Assembly: GCF_000364705.1 (NCBI RefSeq)
Contig: NZ_AQOH01000202.1
Location: 1 to 63,517, forward strand
DNA: 63,517 nucleotides
Origin: Pseudomonas fuscovaginae SE-1
Lineage (GTDB): Bacteria > Pseudomonadota > Gammaproteobacteria > Pseudomonadales > Pseudomonadaceae
Direction of reading: 5' to 3'
Shown: piece after piece, positions 52,152-61,889 of the stretch
Numbering within the stretch: position 1 is the stretch's first letter
Layout: each line of letters starts with the position of its first letter
Translations under genes and position numbers: made by a program
Notes under the pieces: model-generated
Seen by the model: only the letters and a program-made list of their open reading frames with translations
The model's database searches: none
What the model was told of the DNA's origin: nothing

Positions 52152-52624
52152 GCGTCCTCCCGGCAGCTGTCGAGCAGCGCATCCAGGCGCTCGGCGCTGA
52201 GCCGTGCGTGCACCTGGCCATCCAGCTCCAGGGCCGGCGAGCAGGCGCAGGCGCCCAGGCAATACACCGGACGCAGGCTGATGCGACCGTCGGCGCTGCT
52301 GCCGTGGTCATCCAGTTGCAGGCGATCGCGCAATTGTGCGGCGAGTTGTTCGGCGCCGCGGCTCTGGCAGGATTCGGCCCGGCACAGGCGCAGGATATGC
52401 CGGGCCGGAGGGGCGGTACGGAAGTCGTGGTAGAAGCTGATCACCCCACGGATCTCGGCCTGGCTCTGGTTCAGGGCATGAGCGATTTCGGGGATGGCGA
52501 CATCGGGGATATGGCCGATGCCTTCCTGGATATCATGAAGGATCGGCAACAGCGCGCCCGGGGAGCCCTTGTGGCGTTCCAGCAGGCGGTGGACCAGGGG
52601 CAGGTGCAACGTCTCATCAGGCAT
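52148..52624 (-). CDS. fdsG: NAD-dependent formate dehydrogenase gamma subunit FdsG
   Basis: A 158-residue NuoE-like [2Fe-2S] protein. The N-terminal helical part contains LLPILHDIQEGIGHIPD and RGVISFYHDFRT. The cluster cysteines are in CRAESCQSRG and CLGACACSPALELDGQVH. It is the first gene of fdsGBAD, and the transcript should start upstream at 52625-52750. FdsG forms the NADH-dehydrogenase-like part of the complex with FdsB. The start at 52624 gives the conserved N-terminus. Confidence 0.95.
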   Translation of the reverse strand: MPDETLHLPLVHRLLERHKGSPGALLPILHDIQEGIGHIPDVAIPEIAHALNQSQAEIRGVISFYHDFRTAPPARHILRLCRAESCQSRGAEQLAAQLRDRLQLDDHGSSADGRISLRPVYCLGACACSPALELDGQVHARLSAERLDALLDSCREDA

Positions 52625-53056
52625 ACGGCAATCCTCACGGCTACGGACATACCACGAGGTCGTCGGCTGTCCGAAAGTGTCGGCTGCGGCATTCACACCA
52701 CGTCACGGTATCGTGGCATGTCCGGTGGCCAGGCACCCTGAGCGGGCATCTTTTGGGCCCGGTGCGGTCTTTGCCGCACCTCTTCAGGGCATAAAGTCCA
52801 GCTTGCCATGGCGCCCAGGCTTTATCGGCACCAAAGCGACTTGCATGGTTCTTTTCGCGACTGCCATTGAGTATAGAAGGGGGCGTTTCGGGCGGGTGTC
52901 ATGGGGACAGGGGGCGCGCAGCCCCTGCAGTGGGGTGGAGGGGCTTCGTGGTCCGGTACCTGTATCGACCGTCGTCAGGGAGGGGCTTTGCCAGGGGCGC
53001 CAGCCGATCGAAGTGGCCTACCCGGTCCCCGTCCGGGTGGGCCGTGACGTGTCTCG
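52625..53056. other. Intergenic region upstream of fds operon, no gene seen
   Basis: About 430 bp separate the fdsG start from the lipoprotein stop; both genes lie on the minus strand. No frame looks coding, and no LysR-type fdsR gene is present as in Cupriavidus. Specific promoter motifs were not recognised. Confidence 0.4.
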
Positions 53057-54124
53057 TCAGAAGCTTCTCCAGCATTCGCTGTAGCGCTCGCACACCCCGT
53101 AACGCTGGTCCATCTGCGCCATGCGTTCCAGGTGATGTTCTATGATCTCCAGCGTCACCTGCTTGCCGGCTTCGAAGTAGTAAAGCGTCATCGACTTGTA
53201 CTGCTCGAACGCCGCCTTGTTGCCCGGCTTTGCCGATTTGTCTTCCGGCTTGGCCCAGTCTTCCAGTTCGGTATCCTTCAACGGGCGCAGGCGCGACAGG
53301 TACTCATCCTTGTAGCGCTGCAAGGTCAGCGCCTTGCGTTGTGCCGACTCGGCGTCGAAGGCTTGCAGGTTCTGGCGATACAGGGCCCAGTAGTCGTCCG
53401 GCAGGGTGAAACCCAGCTTGGCCTTGCGCTCGGCGATCAGGTTGTCGACCTTTGCCATCGCCAGCGGCGTCTTGCTGGCATCTTCCGGGGAAGGCAGCAT
53501 GCTCGGGATCAGGCTGCTGTCGATGATCCGGTTCATCAGTTCCAGGCGATGTGGCGTGTCCGGCAGGGCCACCGGCTGCTTGGGGAACAGCGGATTGCGT
53601 CCGGCGCAGGCGGGCAGGCCCTTGCCCAGGTGCAGCACAGGCGTGCGCCGTTCCTTGCCGTCGATGATCCGGACCCGTTGCAGGCGGGTGCGGCACTGGC
53701 CCTTGCCGGAGTCGAAGGTCAGCTCGTACTCGGCATTGGCTTCGGGTTTGAAGTTGATGCCGTTGCCACAGACCGAATAACCCTCGTGGGTGTTGACCCG
53801 CAACAGGGTCTCGTGTCCGGGCTTGAGCTTGATTTCCAGGTAGCCCCGGGCGTCCTTGGGCGGCGTGCTGAGCATGTCGGCGCGCCGCTTGGTGTCGCCC
53901 ATCAGCATGTTGTTGAGCATCCCGGTCGTCTGCCCGTCGCAGTGTTCGGCGTCGAAATAGTCGAGGGTGGCGTTCGAGGTGTTGGCGACAAAACGCAGCT
54001 TGGCGGCGTCTGGCTCCGTGGCATCCGGGTAGGTGCCGTTGACGCTGCAGCCGCCCAGCAGGGCTGATAGCAGCAGGGTCGCGGTGGTCAACAGGCGTGA
54101 AGGGGTGGAGGATAGAACCGGCAT
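53057..54124 (-). CDS. Hypothetical lipoprotein
   Basis: A 355-residue lipoprotein with the signal sequence RLLTTATLLLSALLGGCSVN (lipobox LLGGC, Cys near residue 26). The mature part has an N-terminal domain with paired cysteines (HCDG, VCGNG, GQCRT, PACAG), then a helical C-terminal half (VDNLIAERKAKLGFTLPDDY and onward). The family is unknown. The Asn/Thr-rich VANTSNATLDYFDAEHC hints at a beta-sandwich. The start at 54124 is set by the lipobox; the frame extends to 54244 without support. It stands alone. Confidence 0.8.
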   Translation of the reverse strand: MPVLSSTPSRLLTTATLLLSALLGGCSVNGTYPDATEPDAAKLRFVANTSNATLDYFDAEHCDGQTTGMLNNMLMGDTKRRADMLSTPPKDARGYLEIKLKPGHETLLRVNTHEGYSVCGNGINFKPEANAEYELTFDSGKGQCRTRLQRVRIIDGKERRTPVLHLGKGLPACAGRNPLFPKQPVALPDTPHRLELMNRIIDSSLIPSMLPSPEDASKTPLAMAKVDNLIAERKAKLGFTLPDDYWALYRQNLQAFDAESAQRKALTLQRYKDEYLSRLRPLKDTELEDWAKPEDKSAKPGNKAAFEQYKSMTLYYFEAGKQVTLEIIEHHLERMAQMDQRYGVCERYSECWRSF

Positions 54125-54267
54125 TGAGCATCCCTGGCTGGCGGACTTGAAGAGGGGGCATGCTACTGAAGCGCTATTATCGGGTCCAGTCTGGGCGTCG
54201 GAGCGCCGGGAAGGGTGCCGATATGTACGACGGGCCATGCTCATGGCTGCGGCCTGGACACGAGGCG

Positions 54268-54300
54268 AAAAAAAACCGCCTTAGTAGGGCGGTTTTTTTT
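54268..54300. terminator. Strong bidirectional terminator
   Basis: AAAAAAAACCGCC (54268-54280) pairs perfectly with GGCGGTTTTTTTT (54288-54300) around TTAGTAG. It works in both orientations. It lies upstream of the lipoprotein start on the minus strand and marks the left edge of the unusual block 54300-54840. Confidence 0.88.
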
Positions 54301-54337
54301 GCAAATCCGGCCGTAGGGTCGATTTGCTCACTTCACA

Positions 54338-54629
54338 GAGTCCTCGCGTGGACGGCCCAATCCTAACCAGTCTGATGAGACTATGCAACGCCCTTAGGTC
54401 GAGGGATGGGGCTGAAATGTTTTGATTGAAAGTTGTACAAAAAAGCAACTGATAGAAACATCTGACGGTTGATGCTCGGGTACGATGTCGGTGCTCTCGC
54501 GCGAAAAACATTGCTGAGGCGGCCAGGCCCGCGCGCGCATTCAGGCCCCCCTGACACGGCTTAGTAACCCGTGCCGGATTCATTCAGGGGGCCATCAGCC
54601 CGGCCGCCTCACCGAGTCCTCGCGTGGAC
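54338..54629. repeat. 16-bp direct repeat pair flanking an RNA-like block
   Basis: GAGTCCTCGCGTGGAC occurs exactly at 54338-54353 and at 54614-54629, 276 bp apart, each preceded by a CTCAC-containing sequence. Between them lie an A+T-rich patch (54416-54460) with the inverted repeats ATGTTT/AAACAT and GTTG/CAAC, and the large stem structure at 54515-54611. The role is unknown; duplication or recombination scars are possible. Confidence 0.6.
54515..54611 (+). ncRNA. Candidate structured RNA element
   Basis: A nested stem structure. The outer stem is TGAGGCGGCC (54515-54524) with GGCCGCCTCA (54602-54611), continued by GGC/GCC (54526-54528, 54598-54600). The middle stem is GGCCCCCCTGA (54544-54554) with TCAGGGGGCC (54584-54593), with one bulged C. 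The apical hairpin is CACGG-CTTAGTAAC-CCGTG (54555-54573). The strand is inferred from the small ORF that follows at 54692. It does not match a riboswitch I recognise. It could be a cis-regulatory leader or an independent RNA. Confidence 0.5.
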
Positions 54630-54670
54630 CCGAAGGCGTGCGTGTTCCGGTAAGTACGCTGGAGGTTTGG

Positions 54671-54687
54671 CCCGCTTTGGAGGGCCA
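54671..54687 (+). promoter_or_regulatory. Hairpin over the ribosome-binding site of the 33-aa ORF
   Basis: The sequence GGCCC-GCTTTGGA-GGGCC (beginning at 54669) forms a 5-bp stem whose 3' arm and loop contain GGAGGG, the only good ribosome-binding site before the ATG at 54692. Pairing would limit translation. Confidence 0.5.
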
Positions 54688-54691
54688 CAGT

Positions 54692-54793
54692 ATGTCAAAG
54701 ATCCTGCGACGTACCTGGAGCCTCGTAGTGAACGCATTTCGGGCTTATCGCCTGTATGAGTTTCTACGGGATCACTTCGATGACCAGCGGTAA
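54692..54793 (+). CDS. Possible 33-aa basic amphipathic small protein
   Basis: A short frame of 33 residues with the segments SKILRRTWSLVVNAFRAYRL and YEFLRDHFDDQR. It is basic in the first half, aromatic and amphipathic in the middle, and acidic at the end. GGAGGG lies 6-10 bp upstream but in a hairpin, and a GC-rich terminator begins 15 bp after the stop, so the unit of structured leader, small ORF and terminator looks like a complete transcript. The family is not recognised; a type-I-toxin-like peptide, leader peptide or chance ORF are the alternatives. Confidence 0.45.
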   Translation: MSKILRRTWSLVVNAFRAYRLYEFLRDHFDDQR

Positions 54794-54808
54794 GGGTTAT
54801 TGAAGTGG

Positions 54809-54838
54809 CCCGCCCTGGTTTCGGCCGGGGCGGGTTTA
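54809..54838 (+). terminator. Terminator after the 33-aa ORF
   Basis: CCCGCCCTGG pairs with CCGGGGCGGG (one T-G wobble) around TTTCGG and is followed by TTT and A+T-rich sequence. Confidence 0.7.
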
Positions 54839-54851
54839 ATGAAACGTCCTT

Positions 54852-55159
54852 TCAGTTGAGTCCTTCCAGTAGATTCGCCTCTTGTAGAATGTCGGTGATG
54901 GCCGACTCATCCACGGCGTATACGCCGCGAGAAGCCTTCCAGACCAGCTTCTTCTCTTGCAGGGTGATCAATGCCTGTTGGACCGTCGGTATCTCGATCT
55001 TCCCGTGTTCGGCGGCAATCCCGGCCAACTGGCCCGGGGATGTCGGGGGGAAGGGGCACTGCGCAGGTGGCGATGCATTACCTTGAAATATCTCGCTTCA
55101 AACGCTTTTTGAGGCACTGTGCGTATCCCGCTATTCTCGGAATGTCGTTGAAAATCCAA
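54852..55159 (-). pseudogene. Frameshifted winged-helix-type gene remnant
   Basis: Two overlapping minus-strand frames together read as one protein. The first frame carries VPQKAFEARYFKVMHRHLRS and ends its sensible part at the C6 tract (plus-strand G run at 55045-55050). The second frame then carries SPGQLAGIAAEHGKIEIPTV, EKKLVWKASRGVYAVDES and ITDILQEANLLEGLN before a stop. Inserting one C in the tract joins them. The joined product has a winged-helix pattern like the C-terminus of some AAA-type ATPases. There is no good start codon (GTG at 55117 or TTG at 55159), so an N-terminal part may also be lost. A sequencing error in the homopolymer cannot be excluded. Confidence 0.6.
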
Positions 55160-55327
55160 CGATCAGGCCTGGAAACCTGCAAATAGGAATATTGCGCCAC
55201 CTTTCAGCACGATGGTTGGTGCCCTTGAGATTCAGTATTCCGCGGGAGCCAAGCGCATGAGCGTTTCTTGTAAGTCGACGTTTCAGATTTTACCCCTCAG
55301 CACCCAGGCATTCGCCGGAGGTGCCCA

Positions 55328-55603
55328 ATGAACCCATCACCCCTCATCAAAACCCTCGGTGCCGTCACCTTTTCCACCTGCGGCTCCCAAGGCCGCGAGC
55401 TGTTCCGCGTCAATGCCGATGTGCCGATATTGGAAGCCATGGAACATGCTTCCCTGTTGCTGCAGTGTGCCAAGGCGTTGTCCCTCGATGCGGCATTGGA
55501 TGCGAAGGATGGCGAGCGATATGCCTGGGCGGCGCATTATCTGGGGGAGATGGGGAAGGCGGTGATCGATGACCTTACGCAGGGGATGTTGCGTGAGGCG
55601 TAG
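55328..55603 (+). CDS. DUF3077-like small protein
   Basis: A 91-residue acidic protein with FRVNADVPILEAMEHASLLL and HYLGEMGKAVIDDLTQGM, typical of the DUF3077 family, which is abundant in Pseudomonas, often in several copies, and of unknown function. It is predicted to be mostly helical. GGAGGTGCCCA lies directly before the ATG. It stands alone and is followed by a REP sequence. Confidence 0.8.
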   Translation: MNPSPLIKTLGAVTFSTCGSQGRELFRVNADVPILEAMEHASLLLQCAKALSLDAALDAKDGERYAWAAHYLGEMGKAVIDDLTQGMLREA

Positions 55604-55687
55604 GCCTGCGCCGTTCAGCAAAAATAGCGATTGGGCGGCGGGTTTCGGCAGGCCCGCCGCGTTATCGTTCTTCGTCGGAACGCCGCC

Positions 55688-55710
55688 CGGAGCAAGCTCT
55701 GCTCCTACAG
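55688..55710. repeat. REP sequence
   Basis: CGGAGCAAGCTCTGCTCCTA (with CAG following) is an imperfect palindrome of the GAGCAAGCTC type, a common REP class of fluorescent pseudomonads. It lies between two convergent small genes. Confidence 0.65.
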
Positions 55711-55725
55711 GGCGCGTGCGGCTCG

Positions 55726-56055
55726 TCACTGGATGTCTTTCAGGTAGTTCTTTAGCAGATCAAGCGGTGCCGTCAGGTCTGCGGTGGTCCGTACCTGATT
55801 GCAGTCATCGGCCAGTCGCCGCAGTTCACGCCCCAGGGGCTTGTCCGTCCCGCCCACGGCGTCCATCGCGACGGCCACGCAGGCATTGAGCTTGCCCCGG
55901 ATCGCCTCGACATCGCCCTGGCGCAGCAACAGCTCGAACACATCCTTCTGGTACTCGCCCATCACCACGTCATCGCGCAAAAGCGGGCTCCCGCCGTCAC
56001 GTTCGTGGGCCAGTTTGAGGGCAAAAAGGGCGACGGTTTCCAGTTGCGATTCCAT
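55726..56055 (-). CDS. Unrecognised 109-aa helical protein
   Basis: A 109-residue, probably all-helical soluble protein (ETVALFALKLAHERDGGSPL and RRLADDCNQVRTTADLTAPL). It has no signal peptide, membrane segment or catalytic motif. Codon use resembles that of the neighbours. AGGAAAACGCC precedes the ATG. The family is not recognised. Confidence 0.65.
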   Translation of the reverse strand: MESQLETVALFALKLAHERDGGSPLLRDDVVMGEYQKDVFELLLRQGDVEAIRGKLNACVAVAMDAVGGTDKPLGRELRRLADDCNQVRTTADLTAPLDLLKNYLKDIQ

Positions 56056-56116
56056 GAGGCGTTTTCCTCCGCCGAGCGCTGCGGCCGCTGGTGGTCACTT
56101 TCCAGCAGACGAAAAA

Positions 56117-56143
56117 AAAGACCTTGATAATCAAGGTCTTTTT
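56117..56143 (-). terminator. Terminator of tRNA-Leu
   Basis: AAAAGACCTTGA-TAA-TCAAGGTCTTTT is a perfect 12-bp stem with flanking A and T runs, 7 bp beyond the tRNA 3' end on the minus strand. It may also end transcripts coming from the plus strand. Confidence 0.9.
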
Positions 56144-56149
56144 CAATCT

Positions 56150-56234
56150 TGGTGCCCCGAGGGAGACTCGAACTCCCACTCCTTTCGAAAACGGATTTTG
56201 AATCCGCCGCGTCTACCAATTCCGCCATCAGGGC
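56150..56234 (-). tRNA. tRNA-Leu (anticodon CAA)
   Basis: An 85-nt gene including an encoded CCA. The acceptor stem is GCCCTGA at the 5' end, with a class-II long variable arm, the T-loop segment GGGAGTTCGAGTCTCCC, and anticodon loop TTCAAAA within GCGGA-TTCAAAA-TCCGT, giving CAA for UUG codons. The length and variable arm fit leucine. Confidence 0.95.
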
Positions 56235-56247
56235 TCAATGGCGGCGA

Positions 56248-56276
56248 AGTATAGAGAGGCGCCTACCGTTGGTCAA
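56248..56276 (-). promoter_or_regulatory. Sigma-70 promoter of tRNA-Leu
   Basis: On the minus strand TTGACC (56271-56276) and TATACT (56248-56253) are separated by exactly 17 bp, 14 bp before the tRNA 5' end. A second TTGACC lies upstream at about 56288. Confidence 0.85.
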
Positions 56277-56344
56277 TTGCCTTTCATGGTCAATTTTGAC
56301 GAATTCCGCTAAACTTTCCGGCCCTGCTGGACGAACCTCCCATC

Positions 56345-58539
<2,195 letters not shown>

Positions 58540-58575
58540 CTTTTCAGAATCGTATTCTCGTAACTGGAGTGTTAA

Positions 58576-58914
58576 ATGAGCTTTTTCATCTCTAACGCGT
58601 TCGCCGACGGCGCGGCCCCTGCTGCTGCGGCCGGCCCTGCGGGCGGCTTCGAGTGGATCTTCCTGGTCGGCTTCCTGGTCATCTTCTACCTGATGATCTG
58701 GCGCCCACAGGCCAAGCGTGCGAAGGAGCAGAAGAACCTGCTGAGCAACCTGGCCAAGGGTGACGAAGTGGTGACCACCGGTGGTATCGCCGGCAAGATC
58801 GTCAAGGTGACCGATGAGTTCGTGGTGCTGGAGATTTCCGATACCGTCGAAATGAAGTTCCAGAAGGGTGCCGTCGCGGCCACTCTGCCTAAAGGCACAC
58901 TGAAAGCGATCTGA
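58576..58914 (+). CDS. yajC: Preprotein translocase subunit YajC
   Basis: A 112-residue protein with one membrane helix (about 27-42, FEWIFLVGFLVIFYLMIWRP) and a cytoplasmic domain (RAKEQKNLLSNLAKGDEVVT). YajC associates with SecDF and the translocon. The gene order tgt-yajC-secD-secF is widely conserved in gammaproteobacteria. TAACTGGAGTG precedes the start. Confidence 0.95.
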   Translation: MSFFISNAFADGAAPAAAAGPAGGFEWIFLVGFLVIFYLMIWRPQAKRAKEQKNLLSNLAKGDEVVTTGGIAGKIVKVTDEFVVLEISDTVEMKFQKGAVAATLPKGTLKAI

Positions 58915-58936
58915 GTTTCAATATTCAACAATCGAC

Positions 58937-58955
58937 GGGGCGCGCAAGGCGCCCC
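58937..58955 (+). other. Intercistronic stem-loop yajC-secD
   Basis: GGGGCGC and GCGCCCC form a 7-bp stem with a 5-nt loop, with no T-run. It lies between the yajC stop and the secD start and may stabilise or modulate the polycistronic mRNA. Confidence 0.5.
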
Positions 58956-58976
58956 GCGTCATAAGCGGGCGGCGTG

Positions 58977-60845
58977 ATGCTGAACAAATACCCTCTGTGG
59001 AAATACGTACTGATCGTGGTGGTATTGGCGATCGGTTTTATTTATTCCGCTCCCAATCTCTATCCTGACGATCCGGCCATCCAGGTCAGTGGTGCCAGCA
59101 CGGCGCTGCAGGTCAACCAGGCCGACCTGGATCGTGCGAGCAAGGCGCTCACCGATGCCGGGATCAACGTCAAGGCCGCTACCCTGGCCGCCAACGGCAA
59201 GGACGGTCTGCTGCGCCTGAGCAAGCAGGAAGACCAACTGCCGGCCAAGGATGTCGTGCGCAAGGCGCTCGGCGACGATTACGTGGTGGCCCTCAACCTG
59301 GCCCAGACCACCCCACAGTGGCTGCGCAACCTCGGCGCGCACCCGATGAAGCTGGGTCTTGACCTGTCCGGTGGTGTGCACTTCCTGCTGGAGGTGGACA
59401 TGGACAAGGCTGTCGATGCCCGTCTGAAAGTCTATGAAGGCGACGTCAAGAGCCTGTTGCGCAAGGAGCGTGTCCGTTACCGCAGCCTGCCGCAGCTCAA
59501 TGGCGCCATCCAGCTGGGCTTTGCCGACAACGATGCCCGCGAGCAGGCCCGTGCCCTGATTCGCAAGGGTTTCAACGATTTCGACATTGTTCCGGCCGAC
59601 CTGAATGGCCAGCCGGTACTGCGTCTGGCGATGACCCCGGCCAAGCTGGCGGAAATTCGCGAATACTCCATCAAGCAGAACCTGACCACGGTCCGTAATC
59701 GCGTCAACGAGCTGGGTGTGGCCGAGCCGCTGGTACAGCGTCAGGGTGCCAACCGCATCGTGGTCGAGCTGCCGGGCGTGCAGGACACCGCGGAAGCCAA
59801 GCGGATCCTCGGCAAGACCGCCAGCCTCGAGTTCCGCCTGGCCGCCGAGCCGGGTGCGTCGAAGGCGACCTCCGAAGAATTCGAGTTCCGTGAGGGCAAG
59901 CGTCCGCCCGCGCTGATCGAGCGTGGCCTGATCATCACCGGTGACCAGGTGACCGATGCCAAGGCCGGTTTCGGCGAGCACGGCAGTCCGGAAGTGAACA
60001 TTCACCTGGACAGCCATGGTGGCGAGTTGATGAGCCGCGCCACGCGCACCAACGTCGGTCGCCAGATGGCGGTGATCTTCATCGAGCAGCGTCCGGTCAC
60101 CACCTACAGCAAGCAGGTGGTCGACGGCGTCGAGAAGGAAGTCGCGGTACAGAGCTTCAAGGAAGACAAGAAGATCATCAGCCTGGCGACCATCCAGTCG
60201 CCGCTGGGTTCGCAGTTCCGTATCACTGGCCTGAACGGCCAGGGCGAGTCGTCCGAACTGGCCCTGCTGCTGCGTGCCGGTGGTCTGGCCGCGCCGATGT
60301 ACTTCGCCGAAGAGCGTACCATCGGCCCGAGCCTGGGTGCCGACAACATCACCAAGGGTATCGATGCGTCGTTGTGGGGCATGCTGTTCGTCTCGCTGTT
60401 CATCATCGCCATCTACCGCTTCTTCGGCATCATCGCCACCGTGGCCCTGGCCTTCAACATGGTCGTGCTGCTGGCGCTGATGTCCCTGCTGGGCGCGACG
60501 CTGACCCTGCCGGGTATTGCCGGTATCGTGCTGACCATGGGCATGGCGGTCGACGCCAACGTGCTGATCTTCTCGCGGATCCGTGAAGAGATCGCGGCGG
60601 GCATGAGCATCCAGCGGGCGATCAACGAAGGTTTCAATCGGGCCTACACGGCGATCGTCGACGCCAACCTGACCAGCCTGCTGGTGGGTGGCATCCTGTT
60701 CGCCATGGGGACCGGTCCGGTCAAGGGCTTCGCGGTAACCATGTCCCTCGGGATCTTTACCTCGATGTTCACGGCCATCATGGTGACCCGCGCGATGGTC
60801 AACCTGATCTTCGGCGGTCGTGACTTCAAGAAGTTGTGGATTTAA
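58977..60845 (+). CDS. secD: Protein translocase subunit SecD
   Basis: A 622-residue inner-membrane protein of the RND type with six helices. The first helix is near residues 7-25, a large periplasmic domain (about 30-450) contains LGLDLSGGVHFLLEVDMDK and NRVNELGVAEPLVQRQGANR, and the C-terminal helices include TLPGIAGIVLTMGMAVDANV with the conserved aspartate. With SecF it uses the proton gradient to pull exported proteins across the membrane. A GTG at 58974, one codon upstream of the ATG, is an alternative start. Confidence 0.97.
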   Translation: MLNKYPLWKYVLIVVVLAIGFIYSAPNLYPDDPAIQVSGASTALQVNQADLDRASKALTDAGINVKAATLAANGKDGLLRLSKQEDQLPAKDVVRKALGDDYVVALNLAQTTPQWLRNLGAHPMKLGLDLSGGVHFLLEVDMDKAVDARLKVYEGDVKSLLRKERVRYRSLPQLNGAIQLGFADNDAREQARALIRKGFNDFDIVPADLNGQPVLRLAMTPAKLAEIREYSIKQNLTTVRNRVNELGVAEPLVQRQGANRIVVELPGVQDTAEAKRILGKTASLEFRLAAEPGASKATSEEFEFREGKRPPALIERGLIITGDQVTDAKAGFGEHGSPEVNIHLDSHGGELMSRATRTNVGRQMAVIFIEQRPVTTYSKQVVDGVEKEVAVQSFKEDKKIISLATIQSPLGSQFRITGLNGQGESSELALLLRAGGLAAPMYFAEERTIGPSLGADNITKGIDASLWGMLFVSLFIIAIYRFFGIIATVALAFNMVVLLALMSLLGATLTLPGIAGIVLTMGMAVDANVLIFSRIREEIAAGMSIQRAINEGFNRAYTAIVDANLTSLLVGGILFAMGTGPVKGFAVTMSLGIFTSMFTAIMVTRAMVNLIFGGRDFKKLWI

Positions 60846-60854
60846 GGGGCTGCC

Positions 60855-61769
60855 ATGTTACGTACTATCAACTTCATGGGCGTCCGCAACGTTGCGTTCG
60901 GCGTCACTGTGCTCCTCACTGTCGTGGCCTTGTTCAGCTGGTTCCACAAGGGCCTGAACTACGGTCTGGACTTTACCGGCGGTACGCTGATCGAGCTGAC
61001 CTACGAGCGTCCGGCGGACGTGACCAAGGTTCGTGCGCAGTTGGGCGAGGCCGGCTATCACGAGGCGATCGTGCAGAGCTTCGGCGCCACGACCGACCTG
61101 CTGGTGCGCATGCCGGGTGAAGACCCGCAACTGGGCCACCAGGTGGCGGATGCGTTGCAGAAGGTCGGCGGCGACAACCCGGCGCAGGTCAAGCGCGTCG
61201 AGTTCGTCGGCCCGCAGGTCGGTGAGGAGCTGCGCGACCAGGGCGGCCTCGGCATGCTGATGGCGCTGGGCGGCATCCTGATTTACCTGGCTTTCCGCTT
61301 CCAGTGGAAGTTCGCGGTCGGCGCCATCGTCTCGCTGGTGCACGACGTGGTGGTGACCGTGGGTATCCTCTCGTTCTTCCAGATCACCTTCGACCTGACG
61401 GTGCTGGCAGCGGTACTGGCGATCATTGGCTACTCGCTCAACGACACCATCGTGGTCTTCGACCGGGTTCGCGAGAACTTCCGGGTGCTGCGCAAGGCCA
61501 GCCTGATCGAGAACATCAACATCTCGACCACCCAGACCCTGCTGCGGACCATGGCGACCTCGATCTCCACCCTGCTGGCGATCGCGGCGCTGCTGTTCTT
61601 CGGTGGCGACAACCTGCACGGCTTTTCCGTGGCGCTGTTCGTCGGTGTTCTGGCGGGTACCTACTCGTCGATCTACATCGCCAACGTGGTGCTTATCTGG
61701 CTGAACCTGAGCAGCGAGGATCTGATTCCTCCGGCCAGCACCCAGAAGGAAATCGACGACCGTCCTTGA
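60855..61769 (+). CDS. secF: Protein translocase subunit SecF
   Basis: A 304-residue partner of SecD with six helices, GLNYGLDFTGGTLIELTYER after the first helix, and the conserved IIGYSLNDTIVVFDRVRENF and SISTLLAIAALLFFGGDNLH. It starts 10 bp after secD and is followed by a strong terminator, so it ends the sec transcript. Confidence 0.97.
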   Translation: MLRTINFMGVRNVAFGVTVLLTVVALFSWFHKGLNYGLDFTGGTLIELTYERPADVTKVRAQLGEAGYHEAIVQSFGATTDLLVRMPGEDPQLGHQVADALQKVGGDNPAQVKRVEFVGPQVGEELRDQGGLGMLMALGGILIYLAFRFQWKFAVGAIVSLVHDVVVTVGILSFFQITFDLTVLAAVLAIIGYSLNDTIVVFDRVRENFRVLRKASLIENINISTTQTLLRTMATSISTLLAIAALLFFGGDNLHGFSVALFVGVLAGTYSSIYIANVVLIWLNLSSEDLIPPASTQKEIDDRP

Positions 61770-61798
61770 TGTCCGTCCTTCCACCGGCTGTCACTTTG

Positions 61799-61830
61799 AA
61801 AGGCGCGAGTATTGAACTCGCGCCTTTTTT
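61799..61830 (+). terminator. Rho-independent terminator after secF
   Basis: AGGCGCGAGT and ACTCGCGCCT form a perfect 10-bp stem with loop ATTGA, followed by T6, 31 bp after the secF stop. Confidence 0.92.
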
Positions 61831-61889
61831 CATGATCCAAGGCTAGGAGAGATGCGGAAAGGTTCCGCTTGTATGGTCAGGAGGTTCAC

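Noticed and set aside
54281..54583. 100-codon minus-strand frame across the 54300-54580 block
   Set aside because: It runs into the strong terminator at 54268-54300, has no good ribosome-binding site, and its composition does not look coding; it may be a decayed gene but cannot be supported.
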